64,000 bases of DNA from Plantactinospora sp. KBS50 (GTDB taxonomy: Bacteria > Actinomycetota > Actinomycetes > Mycobacteriales > Micromonosporaceae), in assembly GCF_002285795.1 (NCBI RefSeq), contig NZ_CP022961.1, forward strand, positions 2,232,001 to 2,296,000, written 5' to 3'. Numbering within the stretch: the first letter of the stretch is position 1; each line of letters begins with the position of its first letter. Positions 16,764-25,517 of the stretch are shown piece by piece. A program made the translations under genes and the position numbers. The notes beneath the pieces are model-generated. The model was not told the DNA's origin. It searched no databases and was given only the letters and a program-made list of their open reading frames with translations.

Positions 16764-17716
16764 GCGGGATGCCGGCGCAACGCGTCCTCGTCACCGGGGG
16801 CAGCGGCTACCTCGGCCGACTCGTGGTCGCCCGGTTCGTCGCGGCGGGGATCCGCACGGTGTCGGTGGACGTCCGGAAACCGGCCGAGCACCGCGACGGC
16901 GTGCTGGAGATCGTCGAGGACCTGCGCCGGCTCGACCTGGCCGCGCTGCTGCGCGAGCAGCGCAGCACGGCCGTGGTGCACCTCGCGGCGATCGTCGAAC
17001 CGCCGCGTGGGATGGACGAGGCGGAGCTGGAATCCATCGAGGTGGGCGGCACCCGGGCCGTGCTGGACGCCTGCGTGGCGGCCGGCGTCGGGCACCTGAG
17101 CGTGCTCTCCTCCGGCGCGGCCTACGGCTACACGGCCCGCAACGACGGCCGGCTGCTGGACGAGGACACCCCCGTCGTGGGCAGCCCCGAGTTCGCCTAC
17201 TCCCGGCACAAGGCGATGGTGGAGGCGCTTGTCGCGCGGACCCGGCGGCTGCACCCCGACCTCGGCGTCCTGCTGCTGCGCCCGGGAACGATCCTCGGCA
17301 CCACGACGGACAACCAGATCACCGCGCTGTTCCGCCAGCCGGTCATCCTCGGGCTGCGCGAGTCCGACACCCCGTTCGTGTTCGTGTGGGACGAGGACGT
17401 CGCCGAGATCATCGCCACCGGGGTGGAGCGCGCCGTGACGGGGACGTACAACGTGGCCGGGGACGGGGTGGTGACCCTCGCCGAGATCGCCGCCGCGCAG
17501 CGGCGCCGGCTCGTCCGGCTGCCGGCCGCCACCGTCCGGCGGGCGCTGGCCCTCGGCCGCCGGCTGGGCGTGGGACGGTACGGCCCCGAACAGGTCGACT
17601 TCCTGCGGCACCGCCCGGTGCTGGACAACGCCCGGCTGCGCCGCGCCTTTCCCGGGCTGCCCAGGCTGACCAGCCGGGAGACCTACGAGCTGCACCGTCA
17701 GGGAAGGCGGTCGTGA
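16760..17716 (+). CDS. NAD-dependent epimerase/dehydratase-family protein (extended SDR)
   Basis: 318 residues if started at GTG 16760, which overlaps the upstream stop as GTGA; ATG 16769 is an alternative three codons on. It has the extended-SDR Rossmann motif TGGSGYLG near residue 13, an acidic loop after strand 2 (VSVDVRK) favouring NAD, VHLAAIVEPP, SSGAAYG, and the catalytic YSRHK. LLLRPGTILGTTTDN and a C-terminal substrate domain follow. Such enzymes act on sugar nucleotides or on hydroxy-acyl and steroid-like substrates; the choice is open. Translationally coupled to both neighbours, so it works in the same pathway as the ThDP enzyme. Confidence 0.85.
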   Translation: MSGMPAQRVLVTGGSGYLGRLVVARFVAAGIRTVSVDVRKPAEHRDGVLEIVEDLRRLDLAALLREQRSTAVVHLAAIVEPPRGMDEAELESIEVGGTRAVLDACVAAGVGHLSVLSSGAAYGYTARNDGRLLDEDTPVVGSPEFAYSRHKAMVEALVARTRRLHPDLGVLLLRPGTILGTTTDNQITALFRQPVILGLRESDTPFVFVWDEDVAEIIATGVERAVTGTYNVAGDGVVTLAEIAAAQRRRLVRLPAATVRRALALGRRLGVGRYGPEQVDFLRHRPVLDNARLRRAFPGLPRLTSRETYELHRQGRRS

Positions 17717-18513
17717 TGGTGGCCGACCCCGCAGAACTGCGCGGCGCCCTCGTCGTGGTCACCGGCGCCGCGGGACGGATCGGCCGGTGCCTGGTCGAGG
17801 CGCTGGTCTCCGCGGGCGCCACGGTGGTGGGACTGGACCTGGCCCGGTTCTGCCCGCCGGGCGACGGCCGCTACCTCGCCTGCGACATCACCGACGAGAC
17901 CGCCGTGCGGGACACCGTCGCGCGGATCGTGGCCGATCACGGGCGGATCGACGTGCTGGTGCACTGCGCCGGGCTGTCGGCGATCGGCGCCTTCGAGGAT
18001 CACGACCTGGCCACCCATCGCAGGGTCATGGAGGTCACGCACTTCGGCGCGGTCGCGGTGACCCTCGCGGCCCTGCCGGCCCTGCGGGCTGCCGCGGGCC
18101 GGATCGTCGTGGTCGGGTCCGTGGCGGGCTTCGCACCGGTCCTCGGCCGCCCGCCGTACGTGGCCGCCAAGCACGCCGTCACCGGGCTGTTCACGGCGCT
18201 GCGCGCCGAGCTGGCGCCCTCCGGCGTCCGGGTCACCCTGGTCCATCCCACCTTCGTCGCCGGCGGCATGACGGAGGCCAGCGACCGGGCGCCGGGCCGC
18301 GAACGCGCCAGCACGGGCCGGGAACTCACGCCCGCCGACGTCGCCGCGGCCATCGTCGCGGGCATCGCGCAGGGCCGGGACCTCGTGCTCATCGGCCGCA
18401 CCGCGTGGCTGTCCTGGTACGTCAACCGGCTGGCGCCCGGCCTCTACGTTCGCCTCATGACGCGTCGACTGCGGGCGACCGGCACGGCCGCCGGGCGGGG
18501 GACACCCGGATGA
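17716..18513 (+). CDS. SDR-family oxidoreductase
   Basis: 265 residues from ATG 17716, overlapping the previous stop (TGATG). Classical SDR: VVVTGAAGRIGR near residue 13, LACDITDE, LVHCAGLS where NNAG normally stands, VVVGSVAGF with the catalytic Ser, YVAAKHA as Tyr-x3-Lys, and VTLVHPTFVAGGM. The C-terminal extension IGRTAWLSWYVNRLAPGLYVRLMTRR may be a membrane-associated helix, as in SDRs acting on lipophilic substrates. It is the third enzyme of the ThDP operon; substrate unknown. Confidence 0.85.
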   Translation: MVADPAELRGALVVVTGAAGRIGRCLVEALVSAGATVVGLDLARFCPPGDGRYLACDITDETAVRDTVARIVADHGRIDVLVHCAGLSAIGAFEDHDLATHRRVMEVTHFGAVAVTLAALPALRAAAGRIVVVGSVAGFAPVLGRPPYVAAKHAVTGLFTALRAELAPSGVRVTLVHPTFVAGGMTEASDRAPGRERASTGRELTPADVAAAIVAGIAQGRDLVLIGRTAWLSWYVNRLAPGLYVRLMTRRLRATGTAAGRGTPG

Positions 18514-18584
18514 GCGAGCGGATCGTCGGGCTCGGTGCGGTACGGCCGCACCTCGGTACGCAGCGGAGCGGAGAACCGGAATGA
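18510..18584 (+). CDS. 24-codon ORF bridging two operon genes
   Basis: ATG 18510 overlaps the stop of the SDR (ATGA), and its own TGA at 18582 overlaps the ATG of the transporter (ATGA). The product begins MSERIVGLGAVRPHLG. The double overlap suggests translated coupling, either a real small protein or a way to hand ribosomes to the transporter gene; it could also be chance. Confidence 0.4.
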   Translation: MSERIVGLGAVRPHLGTQRSGEPE

Positions 18585-19558
18585 ACGGCCTGGTGCAGGC
18601 GACCCCCGCGCTCGCCGAGGTGGTGACCGGCGACGTGGACTCGATCCGGATCGCGTTCGACGAGCAGTCGATGGTGATCCTGCGCGTCGCGATCGGCGCG
18701 ATTCTCTTCGGGATCGCCCTGGACACCCGGGTCGAGGACTTCCGGCGCGCCGCCCGGCGCCCGGGCAGCATCGCCATCGGGGTGGCGGCACAGTTCCTCG
18801 TCCTCCCGGCGATCACCTTCGCGCTCACCCTCGCGCTTCACGTGCGCGGCTCGGTCGCCCTCGGGATGATCCTCGTCGCCTGCTGCCCGCCCGGGAACGT
18901 GTCGAACATCGTCACCCACCTGGCCCGCGGCGATGTGGCGCTGTCGGTGTCGATGACGGCCGTGAGCAACCTGCTCGCCATCGTCCTGATGCCGCTCAAC
19001 TTCGCCCTGTGGGGCAGCCTGCACCCCACCGGCGGCCCGATGATGCGGGCCATCGCGCTGAACCCCGTGGACATGCTCATCGAGGTCGGCCTGGTCATCG
19101 GGCTGCCGTTCCTGGCCGGCATCGCGCTGGCCAGCCGCTTCCCGCAGGTGTCCGCCCGGGCGTCGAAGGTGGTCGGCCCGGCCGGTTTCCTGCTGCTCGG
19201 CGGCCTCATCGCCATCGCGCTCGCGAACAACCTCACGCTGTTCCTCGGCTACATCGGCATCGTCTTCCTGGCCGTCCTGCTGCACGACGCGCTGGCGCTG
19301 GGGCTCGGCTACGGCATCGCGCGGCTCACCCGGCTGCCCGGAGGCAGCGCGCGGGCGATGACCTTCGAGGTCGGCATCCGCAACGCGGGGCTCGGGCTGC
19401 TGCTGGTCTTCAGCTACTTCGACGGCCTGGGCGGGATGGCCCTGGTGGCCGCCTGGTGGGGGATCTGGGACATCATCGCGGCGCTCGCCGTGGCCGGCTG
19501 GTGGCGCCGGTGGCCGGTGCGGGACGCGGCACGGTTCGACGCCGTACCGCACTCCTGA
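18581..19558 (+). CDS. Bile acid:sodium symporter (BASS) family transporter
   Basis: 325 residues from ATG 18581 with about ten TM segments. The SBF/BASS signature is present in GMILVACCPPGNVSNIVTHL (conserved Pro-Gly-x-x-Ser/Asn of the crossover helix) and in the second repeat FEVGIRNAGLGLLLVF. The family moves organic anions such as bile acids, pantothenate or 2-oxo acids with Na+. As last gene of the ThDP operon it probably imports the substrate, or exports the product, of the encoded pathway. Followed by a short tandem repeat and a convergent TetR gene. Confidence 0.88.
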   Translation: MNGLVQATPALAEVVTGDVDSIRIAFDEQSMVILRVAIGAILFGIALDTRVEDFRRAARRPGSIAIGVAAQFLVLPAITFALTLALHVRGSVALGMILVACCPPGNVSNIVTHLARGDVALSVSMTAVSNLLAIVLMPLNFALWGSLHPTGGPMMRAIALNPVDMLIEVGLVIGLPFLAGIALASRFPQVSARASKVVGPAGFLLLGGLIAIALANNLTLFLGYIGIVFLAVLLHDALALGLGYGIARLTRLPGGSARAMTFEVGIRNAGLGLLLVFSYFDGLGGMALVAAWWGIWDIIAALAVAGWWRRWPVRDAARFDAVPHS

Positions 19559-19616
19559 GCCGGCCCCGTTGCTGAGCCGGCGTCGTTGCTGAGCCGGCGG
19601 GGCGCCGGTCGGCCTC

Positions 19617-19672
19617 GGTCCGGTCGGCTGGGTCCGGTCGGCTCGGTCCGGTCGGCTCGGTCCGGCCGGCTC
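19617..19672. repeat. 14-bp tandem repeat between convergent genes
   Basis: Four copies of GGTCCGGTCGGCTC (two with one change) between the BASS gene end and the TetR gene end. Confidence 0.8.
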
Positions 19673-20387
19673 AGTCCGGCCGGCGCGCGGATGTCCAGCC
19701 CTGCCGGTGCAGCCGTTCGATGCCGTCCAGCAGCAGGTCCAGGGCGAATTCGAACTCGAACTGGTCGTCGCAGCCCGACCCCACGACCGACCCGTCGTCG
19801 TGCGCCGCCGCCGCGGCGATCGCCGCGAGGTGCGGGAACCGGGCGGCGGCCTCCGGCGGCATCGCCGCGGGCGGCTCGGGCTCGGCCGGGCCGGACCTGC
19901 CGGCCTGCCGGGAGGGGTCGAACAGTTCCTGGCTGAAGCCCAGCATCCGGCTGCCCATCGCGTGCATCACGTGGTGGGCCAGGTCGGTGGAGAACCCGCC
20001 GGCCCGCAACGTCCCGACCATCGAGTCGAGGTAGGCGAGGATGGCCGGCGTCGCCGTGGTGCGCGACTCGATCGCCAGCGGCGCCCAGGGGTGGCGGCGC
20101 AGCGCCTGCCGGGCCGACAGGATGCGCCGGCCGATCTCCCGCTTCCAGCCGGAGCCGGGCGCCGGCGGGTCGATCTCGCCGATCACCACGTCGATCATGC
20201 CGTCGAGCAGTTCGTCCTTGTTGGCCACGTGCTTGTAGAGGGCCATCGGCACGACGCCCAGTTCCTGCGCGAGGTTGCGCATGCTGAGCGAGTCGATCCC
20301 GGCCGCGTCGGCGAGCGCGACGGCGGTACGCAGGATCCGGTCCCTGCTCAGCGGCGTCCGGCGCAGCGTCTCAGCCTGCTCAGCCAT
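19671..20387 (-). CDS. TetR-family regulator with TetR_C-type C terminus
   Basis: 238 residues from ATG 20387. N-terminal HTH: RDRILRTAVALADAAGIDSL, SMRNLAQELGVVPMALYKHVANKDELLDGMID. The VPMALYKHVANKDELLD helix pattern and the long C-terminal domain with HPWAPLAI and DLAHHVMHAMGS resemble tetracycline-repressor-like members. Divergent from the quinone reductase-like gene at 20500; two identical-arm palindromes lie between the starts, so it very probably represses both itself and that gene, released by an electrophile or drug-like ligand (inference). Confidence 0.88.
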   Translation of the reverse strand: MAEQAETLRRTPLSRDRILRTAVALADAAGIDSLSMRNLAQELGVVPMALYKHVANKDELLDGMIDVVIGEIDPPAPGSGWKREIGRRILSARQALRRHPWAPLAIESRTTATPAILAYLDSMVGTLRAGGFSTDLAHHVMHAMGSRMLGFSQELFDPSRQAGRSGPAEPEPPAAMPPEAAARFPHLAAIAAAAAHDDGSVVGSGCDDQFEFEFALDLLLDGIERLHRQGWTSARRPD

Positions 20388-20435
20388 CTCGTCCTCGTCT
20401 TCCGGCGGCCGGTCTGAACCATAACCGTCTTGACG

Positions 20436-20485
20436 GGTGTACGGCGTACACCTACGTTTCTGACAGGAGGTGTACGCCGTACACC
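20436..20485. promoter_or_regulatory. Twin TetR operators
   Basis: GGTGTACGGCGTACACC at 20436-20452 and GGTGTACGCCGTACACC at 20469-20485: perfect 8-bp arms around one base, centres 33 bp (about three helical turns) apart. The second ends 14 bases before ATG 20500, next to the Shine-Dalgarno. Confidence 0.85.
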
Positions 20486-20499
20486 AAGGGGAGGGGACA

Positions 20500-21483
20500 A
20501 TGAAGGCGATCGTCCAGGACCGGTACGGCCCGCCGGAGACGCTCACCCTCGCGGACGTCGCCGTACCGGTGCCCGCCGCCGGTGAGGTCCTCGTGCGGGT
20601 CGAGGCCGCCGCGCTCAACGCGTACGACTGGCATGCCATGCGGGGCGATCCCCGGCTGGCGCGGCTCTCGATGGGCCGGACGCGGCCCCGGGCGCGCATC
20701 CGTGGCCGGGACTTCGCCGGCCGGGTGACGGCCGTGGGCGCCCAGGTCCGGCAGGTACGCCCCGGGGACGCCGTCTTCGGCGACCTCGGCGAGGCCGACG
20801 GCGCCTTCGCCGAGTACGTCCGCGTGCCCGAGACCCAGGTCGCGGCGCAGCCGGCGAACCTGACGCCGCAGCAGTCGGCGGCCCTGCCGCTGGCCGGCAC
20901 CACCGCGCTGATGGGACTGCGCGACGTCGGGCGGGTCGAGCCCGGCCAGCACGTCCTCATCAACGGTGCCTCCGGCGGCGTCGGCACCCTGGCCGTCCAA
21001 CTGGCCAAGGCGCTGGGCGCGAGCGTGACGGGCGTGTGCAGCAGCCGCAACGTCGACCTGGTCCGCGCCCTGGGCGCCGACCACGTGATCGACTACACCC
21101 GGCAGGACTTCACCCGCGGTCCGCGCCGGCACGACGTCGTGCTCGACCTGGTCGGCAACCGGTCACTCGGCGCGCTCCGGCGTGCGCTGAAGCCGGCCGG
21201 GACGCTGGTGCTCTCCGGCGGCGGGGTCTACCGCGGCGGCAGCCTGGTCGGACCGATCTGGCTGATCGCCCGCGGGCGGCTGCTGGCGCCGCTGGTCCGC
21301 CAGCGCATCGCCGTGCTGACCACGGCGCCGCACCGGGAGCACCTCGACGCGCTGCGCCGCTACGCCGAGGCCGGCCGGCTCACCCCGGCCATCGACCGGA
21401 CCTATCCCCTGCACGAGGTGCCCCGGGCCCTCCGGTACCTGGAAGGCGAGCACGCGCGGGCGAAGGTCGTCATCACCGTCTGA
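20500..21483 (+). CDS. NAD(P)-dependent quinone oxidoreductase-like MDR protein
   Basis: 327 residues from ATG 20500 (leader GGGGAGGGGA); the in-frame GTG at 20470 lies inside the operator and is rejected. Medium-chain reductase fold: MKAIVQDRYGPPETL, ALNAYDWHAMRG (no catalytic zinc Cys), GRDFAGRVTAVG, the NADPH-binding INGASGGVGTLAVQLAK around residue 155, ADHVIDYTRQDF and HDVVLDLVG. The lack of zinc ligands places it with quinone oxidoreductase/zeta-crystallin enzymes that reduce quinones or enals. Controlled by the divergent TetR, suggesting an inducible detoxification role. Confidence 0.87.
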   Translation: MKAIVQDRYGPPETLTLADVAVPVPAAGEVLVRVEAAALNAYDWHAMRGDPRLARLSMGRTRPRARIRGRDFAGRVTAVGAQVRQVRPGDAVFGDLGEADGAFAEYVRVPETQVAAQPANLTPQQSAALPLAGTTALMGLRDVGRVEPGQHVLINGASGGVGTLAVQLAKALGASVTGVCSSRNVDLVRALGADHVIDYTRQDFTRGPRRHDVVLDLVGNRSLGALRRALKPAGTLVLSGGGVYRGGSLVGPIWLIARGRLLAPLVRQRIAVLTTAPHREHLDALRRYAEAGRLTPAIDRTYPLHEVPRALRYLEGEHARAKVVITV

Positions 21484-21524
21484 CCCGCCGGCGCCGGCGC
21501 CGGCGGACGTGAACGCGACCGCGA

Positions 21525-21556
21525 CCGCGGGGGCCGCCGGTCGGCGGCCCCCGCGG
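21525..21556. terminator. Bidirectional hairpin between convergent genes
   Basis: Perfect 14-bp stem CCGCGGGGGCCGCC / GGCGGCCCCCGCGG with a GGTC loop, 42 bases after the quinone reductase stop and 69 bases from the end of the convergent glycosidase gene. No T tract. Confidence 0.65.
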
Positions 21557-21626
21557 CGGGAACCATCACGGGTGTGTCGGGTGCACCGGGTGGCCGGTCG
21601 CGCGCGGCCGGCCGCGCGCGGCACGG

Positions 21627-23375
21627 TCAGAGCCTGGTCAGGGTCCAGAGGTGGTCGGCGGTCCCGTTGTCGCCCCACTGGAGCACCTGGGCGCCCGAAC
21701 TCGTGCTCATGTTGTTGACCCCGAGCAGCAGCCCGCTGTTGACGTTCTGCAGCTTGTAGTGGCCGGCGCCGTCCGGGACCGGGGTCCAGAGATGGTCGGC
21801 CGTTCCGGTGTCACCCCAGACCAGGGCCGGAGCCCCGTAGCTGGTCGAGGCGTTCTGGATGCCGAGCACCAGGCCGCTCAACTGGTCGACGATCTTGTAC
21901 TGTCCGCCGCCCGCGGCGACCAGCGACCAGACCTGCGACGTACTGCTGCTGGCGGTGGCCTGGACGACGAGCGTGCCCCAGGCGGTGCCGGAGTTCTGCG
22001 TGTCGAGCCGCAGCCCGCTGTTGGCGTTCGTGATCCGGTAGGTGCCGGCCAGGTCGGAGGAGGGCGGCGTGCCGGAGCCGGGGGTGATCGTGATCCGGTA
22101 CGCGTCGTTTGTGGACATCGTGACCGGGACCGAGATCGTGCCGTTGGACGGGGTGTACGTCGAGGTCGAGATGGTGCTCGGGCCGGCGGAGGCGACCGTG
22201 CGGCCCAGCGAGACGGTCTGCTCGACCTTCACGTTCACCGTGCTGCCGAGGCTCAGCGAGTTGAGCCCGTTGACGGTGACCGCGCAGGAGCCGGAGCAGT
22301 GGCCGACGACGATGCTGACCTGGTTGTTGCCCGAGGGTACCGAGGCGAAGCCGTCGATGCCGGTCTGCGCGGGCGGCGTCGTCACGACCATGTTGCCGCT
22401 CATGTCCGCGTACCAGGTGTAGAGCCAGTAGGCGGCGTTCGGGCTGCCGCCGCGGCCGGTCAGCAGGTCGCCCAGGGCGCCGGACTGGTTCCAGAAGGGC
22501 AGTTCGGCGTCGCGGATGCCGAGCCGCTCGAACTTCGAGATGTAGCCCACGAGCGGTCCGGGCAGGCCGACCTCGCCCGGTGCGGCGTACTCCTCGATCG
22601 CGATCGGCCGGCGGGCGATGCCGAGCTGGTCCTCGATCGCCTGCACCGTTGCCACGTCGCCGGCGATCTTCGAGGAGTTCGACAGCTCGTGCCAGGCCAG
22701 GATGTCCGGCACGGTGTTCGTCGCGACGGCGTTCTGCAGGAAGTTGCGCATGTCGCTGATGTTGTCCGAGAAGCTGGGACCCTGGATCGGCTTGGTCGCG
22801 TCGATCGAGCGGACCTGGCGGAAGGTCGTGGTCCAGAAGTCCTCGTACGTGCCGTTGGCCGACTGCCAGGTGTTGTCCGACTCGTTCCACAGCTCGTAGG
22901 CGGAGATGCTGTTGTAGTAGGACGCCTGCTTCATCGCGGTGATCTGCGAGTTGACGAACGGCGTCCAGGTGCTCCAGCTGAACTGGTACGGCCAGCCGGC
23001 GTAGTAGTCGGAGAGCCGGTTGACCAGCTTCGCGCCGACGGCGACCGCGGTCGGGGCCACCACGGAGATGTCGCCGGTGGGCTGCTGGTGCCCGCCCGCG
23101 GGCATCTGGACGAAGGTGTTCGGCTTGATGGCCTGGGCGAGCGCCACCGTCGGCTGGGTGGCGTTGGCCAGTCCGTAGAGGCTGCCGGTCGCCACGTGCG
23201 TGACCGGACGCAGGACCTGGTTGGCGTTGACGGTCAACGTGTTCGACGCGGCCGCCGCCGACGCGGGGGTCAGGGACAGGCTGGCGACGAGCGTGCTGGC
23301 GACGGCCACCGCCGAGGTCGCCAGCAGGCAGCGGCGGACTCGTCGCCGCCGTCCGGCGTGGACGATCTGTGTCAT
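21627..23375 (-). CDS. Secreted glycoside hydrolase-like protein with ricin B lectin domain
   Basis: 582 residues from ATG 23375. An N-terminal signal peptide (twin-Arg-like RRRRVRR, hydrophobic core, cleavage near ASAAAA). Residues 45-360 look like a (beta/alpha)8 glycosidase of clan A: the acid/base candidate in AYELWNESDN and a nucleophile candidate in RRPIAIEEYAAPGE. A beta-sandwich linker follows (SGNNQVSIVVGHCSGSCAVTVNGLN). The last 135 residues are three ricin-type QxW-like repeats (GTYRITNANSGLRLD, YKIVDQLSGLVLG, YKLQNVNSGLLLG, each ending in DHLWTP/T), a carbohydrate-binding trefoil. GH family is uncertain; GH39- or GH30-like is my guess. Two LacI-type operator-like palindromes lie upstream. 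Confidence 0.8.
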   Translation of the reverse strand: MTQIVHAGRRRRVRRCLLATSAVAVASTLVASLSLTPASAAAASNTLTVNANQVLRPVTHVATGSLYGLANATQPTVALAQAIKPNTFVQMPAGGHQQPTGDISVVAPTAVAVGAKLVNRLSDYYAGWPYQFSWSTWTPFVNSQITAMKQASYYNSISAYELWNESDNTWQSANGTYEDFWTTTFRQVRSIDATKPIQGPSFSDNISDMRNFLQNAVATNTVPDILAWHELSNSSKIAGDVATVQAIEDQLGIARRPIAIEEYAAPGEVGLPGPLVGYISKFERLGIRDAELPFWNQSGALGDLLTGRGGSPNAAYWLYTWYADMSGNMVVTTPPAQTGIDGFASVPSGNNQVSIVVGHCSGSCAVTVNGLNSLSLGSTVNVKVEQTVSLGRTVASAGPSTISTSTYTPSNGTISVPVTMSTNDAYRITITPGSGTPPSSDLAGTYRITNANSGLRLDTQNSGTAWGTLVVQATASSSTSQVWSLVAAGGGQYKIVDQLSGLVLGIQNASTSYGAPALVWGDTGTADHLWTPVPDGAGHYKLQNVNSGLLLGVNNMSTSSGAQVLQWGDNGTADHLWTLTRL

Positions 23376-23425
23376 GTCGGGGGATCTCCTCTCGCCCGGG
23401 TGTCACGGGGCGTGGCGGAAGGGAT

Positions 23426-23552
23426 AGGAAAACCTTTTCCTGAATGTAACGGACGTGTTTCGGCTGGTCAAGAGATGAAAGTCGATATGACGAGGCCGTC
23501 GCGCAGATGCCCCCCCGGCATCCGGCGGAATCAATCGGGAAATCGTTTTTCC
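23426..23552 (-). promoter_or_regulatory. LacI-type operator-like sites upstream of the lectin glycosidase
   Basis: AGGAAAACCTTTTCCT at 23426-23441 has perfect 7-bp arms; GGGAAATCGTTTTTCC at 23537-23552 is a weaker relative centred on CG. Both resemble sites of sugar-responsive LacI repressors and lie 50-180 bases upstream of ATG 23375. The LacI protein at 28805 is the likely partner. Confidence 0.6.
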
Positions 23553-23580
23553 TACAACGTTTGCCGGTGCGGCCCGGGCG

Positions 23581-25506
23581 CTACGGCGCCGCCGGTCCGG
23601 CCAGCGGGATCCAGACCCGCATGGGTCCGGCGGCCCGGTTGGCCCACAGGAAGTACGGGACGCTCGACACGACCGCGCCGGTCGCGGCGGGCCGTGCGGC
23701 CGGGTCCAACGGCCGGTACAGATCGTCGTCGGTGCTGCCCCGCGCGCTGACGGTGGCGGTCAGCCGGACCGGGGCCAGCCCCGCGGCCGGGACCGCCTGG
23801 ACCGGCCCGGCGGGATCCAGCTCGATGTCCTCGAAGACCGCGCCGGACAGCGCCTCGGGCACGTCGAGGTGTTCGAGACAGTAGACGAGCGGGCCGCGGG
23901 CGAGCGCGACCGTGCCCCGTACGGCGTCCACCCGCGGATGCGCGGCGATCAGCCGCGGCGGCATGGCCAGCACGAGTTCCACCCGGTCGCCCGGCTGCCA
24001 GGTCCGGGCCAGGCGCAGGTAGCCGGCCTGCGCCGGGGCCCCGAACTCGGCACCGTTCACCGACAGTCGCGCGCTGGCGCACCAGTCCGGAACCCGCAGC
24101 GCGAGGGTCCACGGCCTCTCGTCGGTGGCCCGGACCGTGATCGAGATCCGGCCGTCCCACGGATAGTCGCCGCTCACCTCGATCGTCCGCCCGGCCGAGG
24201 CGTACCGGCCGGAGGCGTACAGGTGCAACTGAAGCCCCCGCGCGTCGCCGGTCGCCGTGTAGTGGTGCAGCGAGGCCATCAACCGGGCCAGATTCGGCGG
24301 GCAGCAGGCACACGAGTACCAGGGGAGCCGCTGCGTCGGCGCGTCCTCGTCCGAGCCGTCGTGGCCGGTGCGCAGCTGCAACGGATTGGCGTAGAAGAAC
24401 TCCCGACCCGACTGCCCGATCCCGACGGCGATGCCGTTGTAGAGGAAGCGCTCCATCGCATCGGCGTACCGGACCCGGCCGGTGGCCAGCAGCAGCCGCC
24501 AGGCCCACTGGAAGGAGCCGATGGCCGCGCAGGTCTCCGCGTACGCGCGGTCGGGCGGCAGCTCGTACGGGTCGCCGAACGCCTCGTCGCGGTGCCGGGA
24601 GCCCTGGCCGCCGGTCAGGTACGTCCGGCTGGCCAGCGCCGACTCCCAGAGCCGCTCGGTGGCCGCCAGCAGCTCGGCGTCACCGTTCTCCACGGCCACG
24701 TCGACCGCGCCGGCCAGCAGGTAGACCTGGCGTACCACGTGCCCGGCGACCTCCCGGGCGTGCCGGACCGGCGCGTGGTCCTGGAAGTACCGCGGCCCGA
24801 ACCGGTCGCCGCCGAGCAGCCCGTGCCCGCGCAGCTCGACGAAGCGGGCGGCGAGCGCCAGGTACGGCCGGTGCCCGGTGACCCGGTACAGCTCGACCAG
24901 CGCGGTCTCGATCTCGGGATGGCCGCAGATCCCGTCGGCCCCGTCCGGGCCGTACCGGCGTACCAGCAGGTCGGCGAAGCGGCGCGCGACGCCGACGAGC
25001 TGCTGTCCCGCCTCGTCGCCGGCGGCGGCGCGGGCCGCCGCGACCGCGGCCTGGATGAGGTGCCCCGCGCAGTACATCTCGTGGCTGTAGTGCAGCTCGC
25101 TCCACTGCCGGTCCCGATGGTCGGTCTGGTAGTACGAGTCGAGGTAGCCGTCCGGGTCCTGCGCCTTTTCCAGCAGCGCGGTCACCTCGGCGCGGAACGC
25201 GGGGTCACCGCCGCCCGAGCGGCCGAGGTCCCAGAACGCCGCCTCAAGGGTCTTGTAGACGTCGCTGTCGGCGAACCACATCCCGCTGAACGCCCCGTCC
25301 GCCTCCCCGGTGACCCGTCGCAGGTTGCGAAGGTTCCCGCGTACGTCGAGCTGCTCGATGCAGTGCGGCAGCGTCGCCGCCGCGTTGCGCGCCTGCCAGG
25401 AACCGAGCAGGCCGCCCGGATCCAGGCGCACGGCGCCCGCGTCCAGGGGGCGGAGTGTGCAGCGGGACGGTGACGTGGGGACGACCGGGCCGTACGCAGA
25501 AGCCAT
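23581..25506 (-). CDS. GH127-family beta-L-arabinofuranosidase
   Basis: 641 residues from ATG 25506, preceded by AGGAAAC. No signal peptide, so cytoplasmic. It matches GH127 (HypBA1-type): FSGMWFADSDVYKTLEA, DGYLDSYYQ, ELHYSHEMYCAGHLIQAAVA, GHPEIETALVELYR, SHRHDEAFGDPYELPP-like region (GSRHRDEAFGDPYELP), AETCAAIGSFQWAWRLL, and the zinc Cys cluster WYSCACCPPNLARL, in which a Cys acts as nucleophile with a nearby Glu. A beta-sandwich domain ends the protein. It removes beta-L-arabinofuranosyl residues from arabino-oligosaccharides. It is the last gene of the ABC importer operon, 11 bases after permease 2. Confidence 0.9.
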   Translation of the reverse strand: MASAYGPVVPTSPSRCTLRPLDAGAVRLDPGGLLGSWQARNAAATLPHCIEQLDVRGNLRNLRRVTGEADGAFSGMWFADSDVYKTLEAAFWDLGRSGGGDPAFRAEVTALLEKAQDPDGYLDSYYQTDHRDRQWSELHYSHEMYCAGHLIQAAVAAARAAAGDEAGQQLVGVARRFADLLVRRYGPDGADGICGHPEIETALVELYRVTGHRPYLALAARFVELRGHGLLGGDRFGPRYFQDHAPVRHAREVAGHVVRQVYLLAGAVDVAVENGDAELLAATERLWESALASRTYLTGGQGSRHRDEAFGDPYELPPDRAYAETCAAIGSFQWAWRLLLATGRVRYADAMERFLYNGIAVGIGQSGREFFYANPLQLRTGHDGSDEDAPTQRLPWYSCACCPPNLARLMASLHHYTATGDARGLQLHLYASGRYASAGRTIEVSGDYPWDGRISITVRATDERPWTLALRVPDWCASARLSVNGAEFGAPAQAGYLRLARTWQPGDRVELVLAMPPRLIAAHPRVDAVRGTVALARGPLVYCLEHLDVPEALSGAVFEDIELDPAGPVQAVPAAGLAPVRLTATVSARGSTDDDLYRPLDPAARPAATGAVVSSVPYFLWANRAAGPMRVWIPLAGPAAP

Positions 25507-25517
25507 GAAGTGTTTCC

